64,000 bases of DNA from Clostridiaceae bacterium (GCA_016285645.1 JAEERC010000035.1:35670-99669); one strand, 5' to 3'. Numbered from the stretch's first letter, positions 52,480 through 62,803 are shown. The notes: generated by a model from the letters alone, not told the origin. Numbers and translations are program-made.

Positions 52480-54313
52480 TGTAATTCCTCTTTGCGCGGG
52501 GGTCTGTTCTGTTAATTTGCTTATGAGCGGACGGCTTAATCAGACATTTTTCGGAATTTCCGATTAAATCCTGCCTGCCCGCTTTTCTGAGCGCCTCCTC
52601 GACGAGGGCGCGGTTTTTCGGGTTGAAATACTGCATAAGCGCCCTCTGCATTGCCTTTTCGTGCGGATCTTTGGCGACATATACGGGTTCCATTGTGTAC
52701 GGATCAAGCCCCGTATAATACATGCAGGTTGAAATTGTTCCGGGCGTCGGATAATAATCCTGCACCTGCTCGGGGTGAAGATTCTCTCTTTTGATAAACT
52801 GCGCGAGTTCCACGGCATCCTTAAGAGTACTGCCGGGATGGGACGACATAAGATAGGGAACAATATACTGCTCCTTGCCCTCTTTTTTGCTCAGTTCAAA
52901 ATATCTTTTTCTGAATGAGATATACGCGTCAATATGCGGTTTTCCCATTTTATCGAGAACAGAAGCACTGCAGTGCTCGGGTGCGACTTTGAGCTGACCG
53001 CTTATATGGTGCGCTACGAGTTCCCGGAGGAAAGCGTCGTTTTTATCCTGCATAACATAATCGAATCTTATGCCCGAGCGCACAAACACCTTTTTGACTT
53101 TCGGAAGCGAGCGGGCGCTTCTGAGCAGGTCGAGATATTCGCTTTCGTCGGCGTCGAGATTTTTGCAAGGATAGGGAGCGAGACACTTTTTGCCCTTGCA
53201 AAGTCCCCTTTCCTCCTGCCCCTTGCAGGACGGATGCCTGAAATTCGCGGTGGGACCGCCAACATCGTGAATATAGCCCTTGAAATCGGGTAGTTTTGTA
53301 AGAAGTTTTATTTCCTCAAGAACGGATTCCTTGCTTCTCGTTGTAATGTACCTGCCCTGGTGAAAAGCGAGGGAGCAGAAATTGCAGGCGCCGAAGCAGC
53401 CGCGGTTGTGTGTGACGGAAAATTTGACCTCTTTAAGCGCGGGCACACCGCCCTCGGTTTCATACATCGGATGATACGCCCTCATATAAGGCAGGGAATA
53501 TACCTTATCCAGAGCATCCTGTTCAAGCGGGAGAGCCGGAGGATTCTGCACAAGCATCTTGTTGCCGTGCCTCTGAATAACGGTTTTACCCCTGAAAAAA
53601 TCCTGCTCATCCTGCTGGATTCTGCAGGAGACTGCGTACTCTTTTTTTGAAGCACATACATTTTCAAACGACGGGCACTCCCTTGCTCCGTAAGGAGTAA
53701 AGCGCACGTCGACCGCGTAACAGGATCCTCTTACATCGGTAATTGAATCAACGCTTTCGCCCGAAGCGAGGCGCTCGGCGATTTCCACCGTGGAGCGTTC
53801 GCCCATACCGTATGAAATAAGATCAGCCGAACTGTCGAAAAGGACAGATCGGCGTATTTTATCATCCCAGTAATCATAATGAGCAAAACGGCGCAGGGAC
53901 GCCTCCAGACCGCCGATAACAATCGGTATATCGCCGTAGGCCTCCCTTATTCTGTTGCAGTAAACAATAACCGCTCTGTCCGGGCGTTTTCCGTTTTTTC
54001 CGCCCGGGGAATAGGCGTCGTCCGCTCGTTTTTTCTTTGCGACCGTATAGTGAGCGACCATGGAATCGACATTTCCGCCGCTGACGAAAAAGCCGTATTT
54101 CGGCCTGCCGAAGCGCATAAAATCGGTTTTGGAGCGCCAGTCCGGCTGGGCTAAAAACGCGACTTTAAAGCCCGCGTTTTCGAGCACTCTCGTGATAATA
54201 GCCGAGCCGAATGAAGGGTGATCGACATAGGCGTCACCGCTTACATACACAAAATCGGGAGAGTCCCACCCGAGATTGTCGCACTCTTCTTTTGTCACGG
54301 GCAGAAACGGCAT
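52457..54313 (-). CDS. YgiQ-family radical SAM protein
   Basis: A large radical SAM protein of unknown reaction (YgiQ, UPF0313). The cluster motif CFGACNFC with a leading NRGC is at about residue 305. The N-terminal [20 protein letters not shown] and the C-terminal [25 protein letters not shown] segment (both family hallmarks) are present. GAGGA precedes ATG 54313. The 618-aa length is normal. The C-terminus is Lys/Arg/Asn-rich. It lies 16 nt after ftsK on the same strand. Confidence 0.92.
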   Translation of the reverse strand: MPFLPVTKEECDNLGWDSPDFVYVSGDAYVDHPSFGSAIITRVLENAGFKVAFLAQPDWRSKTDFMRFGRPKYGFFVSGGNVDSMVAHYTVAKKKRADDAYSPGGKNGKRPDRAVIVYCNRIREAYGDIPIVIGGLEASLRRFAHYDYWDDKIRRSVLFDSSADLISYGMGERSTVEIAERLASGESVDSITDVRGSCYAVDVRFTPYGARECPSFENVCASKKEYAVSCRIQQDEQDFFRGKTVIQRHGNKMLVQNPPALPLEQDALDKVYSLPYMRAYHPMYETEGGVPALKEVKFSVTHNRGCFGACNFCSLAFHQGRYITTRSKESVLEEIKLLTKLPDFKGYIHDVGGPTANFRHPSCKGQEERGLCKGKKCLAPYPCKNLDADESEYLDLLRSARSLPKVKKVFVRSGIRFDYVMQDKNDAFLRELVAHHISGQLKVAPEHCSASVLDKMGKPHIDAYISFRKRYFELSKKEGKEQYIVPYLMSSHPGSTLKDAVELAQFIKRENLHPEQVQDYYPTPGTISTCMYYTGLDPYTMEPVYVAKDPHEKAMQRALMQYFNPKNRALVEEALRKAGRQDLIGNSEKCLIKPSAHKQINRTDPRAKRNYNAAKKKR

Positions 54314-54329
54314 AAATCAATCCTCACTG

Positions 54330-57311
54330 TCAGTCAAGTGAATTGAAATCAAAATCCTCATCGCTTCCCGGATGCTCTTCCTCGTCATAGCCGAGAACAT
54401 CGTCGTAATTCACAAAGGGAATATCCTCGTCAAAATCGTCCGGCTCATCGGAATCATCGACCTCTTTCTCATCCCCGGAATCATCGATATACTCCTCATC
54501 ATCGGGGTCGGGTTCATCGGGATAATCCGGTTCATCAGGCTCGTCAAAGAAGTCCTCTTCGTCAATTATTTCCGGCTCTTCGGGAGTTTCGTCCTCAAAG
54601 GATTCTTCGGGTTCTTCATATACAGGCTCATCATAAACGGGTTCTTCGTAAACCTGTTCTTCTTCAACGGGTTCATCGTAATTGTTATCTTCAAACGAAG
54701 GTATTTCCGCAGGAGTTTCTTCGGTAATAGATGTTGAAACAGGCGCTTTTATTCCGTCATTTGAAGCGTTCATTTCATAGAACTGCTGAAGCGTAATGAG
54801 AACGCGGCGCTCCTTGTTGCCCTCTTTGGGCGCTATATAACCGCACTCCTCAAGTTCGTTCATGGTTCTGGCTGCCTTCGGGTAGCCCCAGCCGAGTTTG
54901 TTCTGAAGGTAGGTTGTGGACGCCTTGCCCGCGGGAATAAGCACCTCAAGCGCTTTTATAATATCGGCGCTCGGACCGCTGCTTTCCTCAGAATCTTCAA
55001 TAAGTGTACTGCCTTTCTTCTTCGGGCTCTCCGTTGCGGCGGCGAGAGAGTCAATCTGCTGAATGACATCCTCGTTGTAGCTTACATGAGAATTCTGCTT
55101 GATGAAATCAACAACATTTTCAACTTCCGCGTCGGAAATAAAACAGCCCTGAAGGCGTTTTGCTTTACTTTCACCTATAGGCATAAACAGCATATCTCCG
55201 TTGCCGAGAAGTTTTTCCGCTCCTGAAGTGTCGAGAATAACTCTGGAATCAATTGCCGATGAAACGGAAAGAGATATTCTCGAAGGAATGTTCGCTTTGA
55301 TTACACCGGTAATAACATTTGAAGAGGGTCTCTGGGTGGCAACCACAAGATGCATGCCCGCGGCACGCGCCATCTGAGCCAGACGGCAGATTGAATCCTC
55401 AACCTCGGTGGGCGCTACCATCATAAGATCCGACAACTCGTCTATGAATATGACAATACGGGGCATTTTCGGAATATTGTCATATTTTTCGGCAAGTCTG
55501 TTGTAACCGTTTATATCGCGCACGCCTTTCTCGGAGAATCTGCTGTATCTCGATTCCATTTCCTTTACAGCCCAGGCGAGAGCACCGGCGGCTTTGCGCG
55601 GATTGGCAACAACGGGAACTTCAAGATGCGCGATTCCGTTATAAACGATAAATTCAACCTGTTTGGGGTCTATAAGAACAATCTGCACCTCTTCCGGCGA
55701 AGCGTTATAGAGAATGCTGATAATCATGGTGTTAAGGCAGACGGATTTACCCGAGCCGGTTGTGCCCGCAATAAGAAGGTGGGGCATTTTTGAAAGGTCG
55801 GTGCATATAATATTGCCCGCAATGTCCTTGCCCAGCGCGACATTGAGTTTGCTTGAAGAATTCTTGAAGGCATAGGAATCGATGCACTCGCGCATACCGA
55901 CTGTGTCGCGGCTGCGGTTGGGCACCTCAATACCGATGGCTGTTTTATTGGGAATCGCGGCTATTCTGACACCCGACGCCGCGAGGCGAAGAGCGATATC
56001 ATCGGCAAGACGGGTGATTTTGCTGATTTTTATACCGATATCGGGCTCAATCTCATATCTCGTTACGGAAGGACCGCGGCAGATATTTACGATTTTTGCC
56101 TTTACGCCGAAACTTTCGAGTGTGTTAATAAGTTTCTGAGCAACGGCGTTTATTTCGGCGTCGCTGTTCTGACTTACACCCGACCCCCTTACCTCAAGGC
56201 AGTCAAGAGGAGGTTTCCTGTAATTTTTATGAACGGCGCTCTGCTCTTTCGCGGGTTTGGGTTTCGCGCTATCGGAAGCGGGCTTTGTCTCTTGGGTTTT
56301 GGCGACCGCCTGCTTCGCGATGACGGCGGCAGCAGATGCCGCCGCAGCTGTTTTGTCAACGAGAACAACGGGAATGTTCATACCCGAAACGGGGGCTTTT
56401 TCGCCGTCGCCGCGGATTTTGAAGGTTGACTCGTCTGTGACATATTCATCCTCAAATTTGCCGCTCTTTTTCTTTTGCTTTTCGGAATCGGTCACGGGAG
56501 GCTCAAACTTCTTTTTCTCCCTCTGCTCCGCTTCCTCCTGCTCACGCTGTTCGCGTTTTTCCGCCCTCTGCTCAAATCTTTCGTTGGTCATTGAGTTGAC
56601 CTTTTTAACGGGCTTTGTAACGGTGCGGAACACTCCGCCCAGAGTCATACCCGTAATGAACATTACGATTACAACAATAAGCACAACAAGGATAATGACC
56701 GAGCCCGTCTGACCGAGCAATCTCGCGAGCGCTCCGCCGAGAGAAGCGCCGATTGTGCCGCCCGAGAAATTCGGTTTTTCGCTCGCCCACACATCTTTTA
56801 TCTGCTGTGAAACAGCCACGGAGGAAAGATATTTCTCACCCGCGTCCGTAATCGCGCCGAGCTTTGATATAATATGCACGAGCATACAGGCGAACACTGT
56901 AAACAGACCTCCGCCCGTAAGATTGGCGGCGGCGGAACCGATTGATTTGTTTTTCGCATAGACAAAGGCGAGATAAAAAAAGATAACGGGAAGCACATAC
57001 ATACACAGCCCGAATATACGGAAACTGAAATTATGTATGGCGAACCAGCCGCTCTCACCCTTGATTACGGCTACAAAGAAAAGAAGCAGACCTACGGCGA
57101 AAAATGTAATGGCAAGTTTCTGCCTGCCGGCGGTTGACATTTTTTCTTCGGATTCTTTTTTAACTTCTTTTTTTACATTTGAAGATGTCTGAGCCGCCTT
57201 CGCAGGTTTTTTTTGCTGGGGCTTTTTGCCTATATCGGGCACAGACGGTTTTTTGGCTTTTGACGAAGACGCGCCGGACGCCTTTCCTCCCTGTTTTGTT
57301 GTGTTGGGCAT
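54330..57311 (-). CDS. ftsK: DNA translocase FtsK/SpoIIIE with acidic C-terminal tail
   Basis: A septal DNA pump for chromosome segregation. A Lys/Ser-rich N-terminus is followed by four membrane segments (about 60-230), a charged linker, the motor with Walker A GTTGSGKSVCLN (about residue 515) and Walker B IVIFIDELSDLMM, and the gamma winged-helix domain (about 780-840, with LGWGYPKAARTMNELEE). Unusually, about 130 residues dominated by Asp, Glu, Pro and Tyr follow the gamma domain, with repeats of the EEPVYDEP type. ATG 57311 is chosen for the AGAGGA 6 nt upstream. The product is 993 aa. Confidence 0.93.
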   Translation of the reverse strand: MPNTTKQGGKASGASSSKAKKPSVPDIGKKPQQKKPAKAAQTSSNVKKEVKKESEEKMSTAGRQKLAITFFAVGLLLFFVAVIKGESGWFAIHNFSFRIFGLCMYVLPVIFFYLAFVYAKNKSIGSAAANLTGGGLFTVFACMLVHIISKLGAITDAGEKYLSSVAVSQQIKDVWASEKPNFSGGTIGASLGGALARLLGQTGSVIILVVLIVVIVMFITGMTLGGVFRTVTKPVKKVNSMTNERFEQRAEKREQREQEEAEQREKKKFEPPVTDSEKQKKKSGKFEDEYVTDESTFKIRGDGEKAPVSGMNIPVVLVDKTAAAASAAAVIAKQAVAKTQETKPASDSAKPKPAKEQSAVHKNYRKPPLDCLEVRGSGVSQNSDAEINAVAQKLINTLESFGVKAKIVNICRGPSVTRYEIEPDIGIKISKITRLADDIALRLAASGVRIAAIPNKTAIGIEVPNRSRDTVGMRECIDSYAFKNSSSKLNVALGKDIAGNIICTDLSKMPHLLIAGTTGSGKSVCLNTMIISILYNASPEEVQIVLIDPKQVEFIVYNGIAHLEVPVVANPRKAAGALAWAVKEMESRYSRFSEKGVRDINGYNRLAEKYDNIPKMPRIVIFIDELSDLMMVAPTEVEDSICRLAQMARAAGMHLVVATQRPSSNVITGVIKANIPSRISLSVSSAIDSRVILDTSGAEKLLGNGDMLFMPIGESKAKRLQGCFISDAEVENVVDFIKQNSHVSYNEDVIQQIDSLAAATESPKKKGSTLIEDSEESSGPSADIIKALEVLIPAGKASTTYLQNKLGWGYPKAARTMNELEECGYIAPKEGNKERRVLITLQQFYEMNASNDGIKAPVSTSITEETPAEIPSFEDNNYDEPVEEEQVYEEPVYDEPVYEEPEESFEDETPEEPEIIDEEDFFDEPDEPDYPDEPDPDDEEYIDDSGDEKEVDDSDEPDDFDEDIPFVNYDDVLGYDEEEHPGSDEDFDFNSLD

Positions 57312-57364
57312 TTCTGTTCCTCTCAATCCGTGAAAATTTATAAAATCACTCGATAATCTTTTAT

Positions 57365-57393
57365 ATTATAACATTATATTGTTATTAAATCAA
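57365..57393 (-). promoter_or_regulatory. Sigma-A promoter of ftsK
   Basis: Minus strand: TTGATT (57393-57388), a 17-bp spacer, then TATAAT (57370-57365). It is divergent from the aconitase promoter, about 55 bp away. Confidence 0.75.
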
Positions 57394-57448
57394 CAGTAAA
57401 ATACAATATTTTGTGATTTCATAAAAGTTTATTTTTCACTCTTTACCC

Positions 57449-57477
57449 TTGACAATATTTTACAATGATTATAAAAT
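57449..57477 (+). promoter_or_regulatory. Sigma-A promoter of the aconitase-ICDH operon
   Basis: TTGACA (57449-57454), a 17-bp spacer, then TAAAAT (57472-57477). A leader of about 84 nt precedes ATG 57568; I see no clear riboswitch or operator palindrome in it. Confidence 0.8.
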
Positions 57478-57567
57478 TATTTTTGATTTAAAAGTTCTTA
57501 ATAATACATTATCATCCGATGTGTACCGAAAAGAACTCATTTGAATTTATACTTTGGAGGTAAGTAT

Positions 57568-59511
57568 ATGGGTCTTACCATAGCACAGAAAATCATTAAA
57601 AATCACCTTGTCAGCGGTGAAATGATTCCAGGCACCGAAATAGGTCTGAGAATCGACCAGACTCTCACTCAGGACGCCACGGGCACAATGGCTTATCTTG
57701 AGTTTGAGGCAATGGGAATTGACAGGGTAAAAACCGAACTGTCCGTCGCTTATATCGACCACAACACTCTGCAGACCGGCTTTGAAAACGCCGACGACCA
57801 CCGTTTCATTCAGAGCTGCGCGAAAAAGAGAGGTCTGCTTTTCTCAAAACCGGGTAACGGAATCTGCCACCAGGTTCACCTTGAGCGCTTCGGTATTCCC
57901 GGCAAGACTCTTATCGGCTCGGACAGCCATACCCCCACGGGCGGCGGTTTAGGTATGCTCGCAATCGGCGCGGGCGGACTTGATGTTGCCGTGGCGATGG
58001 GCGGCGGCGAATACTTTACCACAATGCCCAGAATGACCCTTGTGCGTTTGAGCGGATCGCTCAAGCCGTGGGTCAGCGCCAAGGATATTATTCTCAAGGT
58101 GCTTCAGATAATGTCCGTCAAAGGCGGCGTCGGCAAAATAATCGAATACGGCGGAGAAGGCGTAAAGACTCTCTCCGTTCCCGAAAGAGCCACAATCACA
58201 AATATGGGCGCTGAACTCGGCGCGACGACTTCCGTTTTCCCGTCGGATGAAATCACAAAGGCGTTTATGGCGGCTCAGGGAAGAGAGAACGACTGGGTTG
58301 AACTCTCCTCCGACAGCGACGCGCAGTATGACGAAATAATCGATATCAATCTCGACGAACTCGTTCCTCTCGCCGCTATGCCCCACATGCCCGATAATGT
58401 AAAAAGCGTTGAGGAAATAGGCAATATCGAAATCAGTCAGGTCTGCATCGGCTCCTGCACAAACTCCTCGCTTTTCGATATGCTCAAGGTTGCGGCAATA
58501 CTCAAAGGCAAAAAAATCGCACCGAATGTCAGTCTCACGATAAGCCCCGGCTCAATGCAGGTGCTCAATATGCTTTCACTTGACGGCGCGCTTTCGGATA
58601 TCCTTTCGGCAGGCGCGAGACTTCTTGAATGCGCGTGCGGACCGTGTATCGGAATGGGTCAGTCGCCGCAATCACAGGGCGTGTCACTGCGAACATTCAA
58701 CAGAAACTTCGAAGGCCGCTCGGGCACAGCCGATGCGGGAATTTATCTGCTCAGCCCCGAAACTGCCGCGGCATCCGCTCTCACCGGCGTTCTCACCGAC
58801 CCGCGCACACTCGGAGAAATGCCCGAAATAAAGATGCCCGATTCTTTTATCATCAATGACAATCTCATTGAAAAGCCCGCCCCCGAAAGCGAGGCGGACG
58901 GTGTTGAAATAAAATACGGTCCGAATATAAAACCTTTCCCGACAAGCGTTCCCCTGCCCGAAAACATTGAGGCAAAGGCGATACTCAAAGTCGGCGACAA
59001 CATCACAACAGACCACATTATGCCCGCCGGAGCGAAAATACTCCCCTACCGTTCAAACATTCCCTATCTTTCGAATTTCTGCTTCCGCCAGTGTGATGAG
59101 CATTTCGCGGAAAACTGCAAGGCGGAAGGCAAGGGCTTCATTATAGGCGGTTCAAACTACGGTCAGGGCTCCTCAAGAGAGCACGCCGCCCTCGTTCCGC
59201 TCTATCTCGGAATAAAGGCGGTAATCGCGAAATCTTTTGCCCGTATACATTGCGCGAATCTTATCAACGCGGGAATTATGCCCTTCACATTCTCGAATCC
59301 CGATGACTATGACAGAATATCTCAGGGCGATGTTCTTGAACTGCCGTCAATCCGCGAGGCAATCGAAAACGGCGGTGAAGTTGTTTTAACAAACAAAACA
59401 AAAGGCGAAGAATACAAACTCAGTTATGATTATTCCGACAGACAGAAATCGATGATTCTCGAAGGCGGACTTCTCAATTACACAAAAGCAAAAGGAGGCA
59501 ACAACACATGA
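57568..59511 (+). CDS. Aconitate hydratase
   Basis: A [4Fe-4S] enzyme that isomerises citrate to isocitrate. Cluster ligands are Cys297 (GSCTNSS) and Cys357/Cys360 (CGPC). IGSDSHTPTGGGLGMLAIG and the C-terminal swivel-domain GSNYGQGSSREHAAL are intact. ATG 57568 follows TTTGGAGGTAAGTAT; the longer open frame starts inside the leader. At 647 aa it is the compact mitochondrial/archaeal-like type rather than the 890-aa AcnA. It overlaps the ICDH gene by 4 nt. The pair makes 2-oxoglutarate for glutamate; citrate synthase is not in the window. Confidence 0.93.
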   Translation: MGLTIAQKIIKNHLVSGEMIPGTEIGLRIDQTLTQDATGTMAYLEFEAMGIDRVKTELSVAYIDHNTLQTGFENADDHRFIQSCAKKRGLLFSKPGNGICHQVHLERFGIPGKTLIGSDSHTPTGGGLGMLAIGAGGLDVAVAMGGGEYFTTMPRMTLVRLSGSLKPWVSAKDIILKVLQIMSVKGGVGKIIEYGGEGVKTLSVPERATITNMGAELGATTSVFPSDEITKAFMAAQGRENDWVELSSDSDAQYDEIIDINLDELVPLAAMPHMPDNVKSVEEIGNIEISQVCIGSCTNSSLFDMLKVAAILKGKKIAPNVSLTISPGSMQVLNMLSLDGALSDILSAGARLLECACGPCIGMGQSPQSQGVSLRTFNRNFEGRSGTADAGIYLLSPETAAASALTGVLTDPRTLGEMPEIKMPDSFIINDNLIEKPAPESEADGVEIKYGPNIKPFPTSVPLPENIEAKAILKVGDNITTDHIMPAGAKILPYRSNIPYLSNFCFRQCDEHFAENCKAEGKGFIIGGSNYGQGSSREHAALVPLYLGIKAVIAKSFARIHCANLINAGIMPFTFSNPDDYDRISQGDVLELPSIREAIENGGEVVLTNKTKGEEYKLSYDYSDRQKSMILEGGLLNYTKAKGGNNT

Positions 59512-60671
59512 CTCAGGAACAGATAAAAGCGGCGGTTGAAAAGTTTGAGGCGCTTATCCGCGAACAGGACGCGAGAAGCGAAGCCATCAAAGCGCAGGGC
59601 GATTTTATCGATTACGCAAAACTCGACAAGCTCACAATCGGCATCTGCGGCGGCGACGGAATAGGTCCGATTATTTCCAGGGAAGCGGCGAGAGTTCTCG
59701 CGTTCATCCTTGACGATGAAATTAAAAGCGGAAAGGTCGAATTCAAATATATTGACGGTCTCACAATAGAAAACCGCGTTGCGTGCAACAAGGCGATTCC
59801 CGATGATGTTCTCGAGGAGTTAAAGCAGTGCCCGGTTATTCTCAAAGGACCCACAACCACGCCTCAGGCGGGCGACCCGTGGCCAAACATCGAAAGCGCG
59901 AATGTCGCTATGAGAAAGGCGCTTGACCTTTTCGCAAATGTACGCCCCGTTAAGATTCCCGAGCAGGATATTGACTGGACTTTCTTCCGTGAAAACACCG
60001 AGGGCGCCTACGCGGTCGGCTCAAAGGGTGTCAATGTAACCGACGACCTCGCAATGGATTTTGTTGTAACAACAACTGAAGGCACACAGAGAATTGCGCG
60101 CCTTGCCTATGACTACGCGAGAAGAAACGGCAAAAACAGAGTTTCCATTATTCAGAAGGCTAATGTCATAAAGACCACCGACGGCAAATTCCTTAAACTC
60201 TGCAAGGAAATCGGAGAGAAATATCCCGAAATCACTACGGACGAATGGTATATCGATATAACCACAGCGAAGCTTATTGACGAAAAGAGACGCCACGATT
60301 TCAAGGTGTTTGTTCTGCCCAACCTCTACGGCGACATAATCACCGACGAAGCGGCTGAGTTCCAGGGCGGCGTCGGCACCGCGGGCAGCGCGAACATAGG
60401 CAAAAAATACGCGATGTTTGAGGCGATTCACGGCTCCGCTCCCCGTATGATTAAGGAAGGCAGAGGCACGTATGCCGACCCCTGCTCAATGCTCAGGGCA
60501 ACGGTTATGCTCCTTTCGCACATCGGCAGGCAGGCGGAAGCGGACAAACTCGAAAAAGCGCTTGATATCTGCATGATTACCGAAAAGAAACTTAAAATCA
60601 CCGGACGCAGCGACGGTTGCACCTGCGAGGAGTTCGGCGATTATGTAATGGAAACGCTTAAATCCTTATAA
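59508..60671 (+). CDS. Isocitrate dehydrogenase, isocitrate/isopropylmalate dehydrogenase family
   Basis: Oxidative decarboxylation of isocitrate to 2-oxoglutarate. About 40 residues precede the first strand IGICGGDGIGPII. The substrate loop is SANVAMRKALDLFANVRP; FFRENTEGAYAVG, LPNLYGDIITDEAA and the cofactor region FEAIHGSAP are present. The pattern is nearer to NAD-type and homoisocitrate-like enzymes than to E. coli Icd, so the cofactor (NAD or NADP) is not certain. AAAGGAGG lies ahead of the ATG, which overlaps the aconitase stop (ATGA). The product is 387 aa. Confidence 0.88.
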   Translation: MTQEQIKAAVEKFEALIREQDARSEAIKAQGDFIDYAKLDKLTIGICGGDGIGPIISREAARVLAFILDDEIKSGKVEFKYIDGLTIENRVACNKAIPDDVLEELKQCPVILKGPTTTPQAGDPWPNIESANVAMRKALDLFANVRPVKIPEQDIDWTFFRENTEGAYAVGSKGVNVTDDLAMDFVVTTTEGTQRIARLAYDYARRNGKNRVSIIQKANVIKTTDGKFLKLCKEIGEKYPEITTDEWYIDITTAKLIDEKRRHDFKVFVLPNLYGDIITDEAAEFQGGVGTAGSANIGKKYAMFEAIHGSAPRMIKEGRGTYADPCSMLRATVMLLSHIGRQAEADKLEKALDICMITEKKLKITGRSDGCTCEEFGDYVMETLKSL

Positions 60672-60718
60672 AACGAATCAACGGAGTGTACCGCGGTACA
60701 CTCCGTATTATTTTGCCC
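60672..60718. terminator. Bidirectional terminator between the ICDH and MBL genes
   Basis: A perfect 26-bp palindrome at 60681-60706 (arms ACGGAGTGTACCG and its complement), followed by an AT-rich run on the plus side. It sits between convergent genes. Confidence 0.8.
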
Positions 60719-61510
60719 TTATATTTCGAGCACATTCCCTGCCGAAATATATCTTATGTTTTTATGCCTGCCGCTCAGATAATCGAACGCCTTTTTGCCC
60801 GTGCAGTGGCAGGTATAGAATATGATATCGGAATAATCGTTGAGGGATTGTGAAAGGAACTCAAGCTGATTAACGGGAACGGTCTTTCTGTTGACGGGGT
60901 TATAAACATGGAATCCGCCTATGCAGTAAGCAGGGCGTGCGGGAACGCTTTCAAGAATGCTCACCACTCCCGAATGGGCGCAGCCGGTAAAAAGAACATC
61001 TTTTTCGCCGTGAATAAGCAGATTCTGCTCGTGGCGGAAATCGTCGGGACTGTCCGCTTTGAAAAGCGCCTTGTTGGCGTCCGATTTAAGTTTGTCCTCG
61101 GCTTTCGAAACGAAGAGTGAGAGCTCGTCGTCAATTTTATAATCGCCGTCAAGCAGCACGACATTCGGATTACCCGCGGTTGATTTGTCAATTCCGATGT
61201 TTATTTTCAGAAGCCCCGCTTTTGAGTAATGCGGTTCGTAAGCGGTTCTCTGTATATAGACCTTCGCTTTTGTATTGATTGCGAGAAAATCTTTGAGCGG
61301 TCCGCCGTGGTCGAAATGGCCGTGAGAAATTATTACGGTATCAACCGCCTTGAGGTCAACGCCGATTCTTTCGGCGTTCGCGAATACTGTTTTATCGGGG
61401 CCGAGGTCAAAAAGGATTTTGTGCCCCGCTGTTTCAATATAGAGCGAAAGCCCGTGCTTTGCCTTCAGAACGCCGTCGGATGTGTTTTCAACAAGCGCGG
61501 TTATTTTCAT
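60719..61510 (-). CDS. MBL-fold metallo-hydrolase, DHPS-like (MJ0301-type)
   Basis: A cytoplasmic metallo-beta-lactamase-fold protein of 263 aa. The metal motif SHGHFDHGGPL lies at about residues 61-71, and a second cluster in LFTGCAHSGVVS and CHCTGKKAFDYL. This layout matches proteins annotated as 7,8-dihydropterin-6-yl-methyl-aminobenzene-phosphate synthase, a name taken from archaea and probably not the reaction here. The start overlaps the DUF4298 stop (ATGA), and the alpha/beta hydrolase lies two genes upstream. Confidence 0.8.
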   Translation of the reverse strand: MKITALVENTSDGVLKAKHGLSLYIETAGHKILFDLGPDKTVFANAERIGVDLKAVDTVIISHGHFDHGGPLKDFLAINTKAKVYIQRTAYEPHYSKAGLLKINIGIDKSTAGNPNVVLLDGDYKIDDELSLFVSKAEDKLKSDANKALFKADSPDDFRHEQNLLIHGEKDVLFTGCAHSGVVSILESVPARPAYCIGGFHVYNPVNRKTVPVNQLEFLSQSLNDYSDIIFYTCHCTGKKAFDYLSGRHKNIRYISAGNVLEI

Positions 61511-61809
61511 TTGTCACACTCCTTCGCGGCAAATTCTTTTACGCTTTCAATAAGTTCCGAGTTCTTTTCAAGCAGGTTGTAAATGCCGTCCTCGGACAGA
61601 ACTCCGCATTTAAGATTCTTTGGTATTTTGCCGTTTTCAGCCGCTTCAAAATCGCTCATCCACTGTTTGCCCGAAAGATATTTGTCGAGTTTTTTCAGGT
61701 TATTCTGAGCCGCTTTAAATGTTTCTAACGCTTCTTCAAAATCATTTACCGCTTTGGTTGTCTCGTCAAAAAGCCTTTCGTAATTTGCTATTCTATCTTC
61801 TCTTTTCAC
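61507..61809 (-). CDS. DUF4298 family protein
   Basis: A 100-aa, highly charged helical protein; the heptad pattern over residues about 5-45 suggests a coiled coil. The pattern YERLFDETTKAV...LDKYLSGKQWMSDFEA matches the DUF4298 family, and GVLSEDGIYNLLE near the C-terminus is also typical. The function is unknown. The start is GTG 61809 with a weak AAGAGAG site, 6 nt after the hydrolase stop. It overlaps the MBL gene. Confidence 0.8.
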   Translation of the reverse strand: MKREDRIANYERLFDETTKAVNDFEEALETFKAAQNNLKKLDKYLSGKQWMSDFEAAENGKIPKNLKCGVLSEDGIYNLLEKNSELIESVKEFAAKECDK

Positions 61810-61815
61810 CGTTCT

Positions 61816-62721
61816 TTAACTCTCTTTTCCGAGGAAAGGAAGAACAAATTTCATTGTTCTCTCGCCCTCATCATAAAGGAAAATGTGACCCGAACCGTCG
61901 AATTCATGATACTCCGCGTCGGGCATAACTTCCCTGAACCTTTCGCTCTGATAAATCGGCATGGTTATATCTTCCGTGCCCCACAGACAGAGCGTTTCAA
62001 TGCCCTGCTCCGCGGTTTTGATATAGTATTTTGTGTCTTCCTTGGTTTTCATAATGGTATTTTTGAGACTCGACAGCGTGCATTTGAGGAAGCCCTTATA
62101 TTTGATTGAGTTCGCGAAGGAGGTAATGTAATAGTCATACTCGTCCTTTGAATATTTAAGCTCCCTCGCGCAGCCAACGGTAAGGGTTTTGTTGCCGATA
62201 ACATTGAAAACGATTTTGCCTATAACGGGAATAATGCTGAGATACATATAAAACGGAGGCTTGAATGTATCCATTCCCGCGGGTGCGAGGAGAACAAGTT
62301 TTTTGACATAGCCGGGATAAGCCGCGCAGAAAGCGGTTGTAATCGTACCGCCCATTGAGGTACCGAAAAGATAAAACTTTTCCTCGCCGAAAAGCGCCTG
62401 TGTAAGTTCACGAAGCTGGGTGGCAAAAAGCGAGGGAGTGTAATCGGCTTTCACTCTTTCGGAAAGTCCCCTGCCGAGCAGGTCGTAACGGAGAATTTTA
62501 CAGCCGTTTTCAACAAGCGAATCGGCGACTTTATCATAGATATAATACGGAGTAGCATAGCCGTGAACAAGCACGCACAGCTCGCCCTCTCCTCTTATTT
62601 CATAATGAGTGTTGCCGCAGGGAAGATCTATAAACGAGCCCTCTTCCTTCGCGCGCGCTTCATCGTTCAATTCATATTTTCCGGCTTCGCTGAGAAGTTC
62701 CTTTAATCTCTCATCGGTCAT
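61816..62721 (-). CDS. Alpha/beta hydrolase
   Basis: A serine hydrolase of 301 aa. The oxyanion segment is CVLVHGYATPYYIYD, the nucleophile Ser lies in LFGTSMGGTIT (about residues 119-129), and the acid and His are in LWGTEDITM and FDGSGHIFLYDEG. No signal peptide. The substrate is unknown (esterase or lipase-like). ATG 62721 has CGGAG 8 nt upstream; the upstream open frame lacks a start signal. It is the first gene of a three-gene operon with DUF4298 and an MBL hydrolase. Confidence 0.87.
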   Translation of the reverse strand: MTDERLKELLSEAGKYELNDEARAKEEGSFIDLPCGNTHYEIRGEGELCVLVHGYATPYYIYDKVADSLVENGCKILRYDLLGRGLSERVKADYTPSLFATQLRELTQALFGEEKFYLFGTSMGGTITTAFCAAYPGYVKKLVLLAPAGMDTFKPPFYMYLSIIPVIGKIVFNVIGNKTLTVGCARELKYSKDEYDYYITSFANSIKYKGFLKCTLSSLKNTIMKTKEDTKYYIKTAEQGIETLCLWGTEDITMPIYQSERFREVMPDAEYHEFDGSGHIFLYDEGERTMKFVLPFLGKES

Positions 62722-62803
62722 ATTATCAACTCCGTTTAAGAATATGTCTAATTTTATCATTATTTTAAAACACTGTCAAACATTAACGACCTCAATAATT
62801 ATC

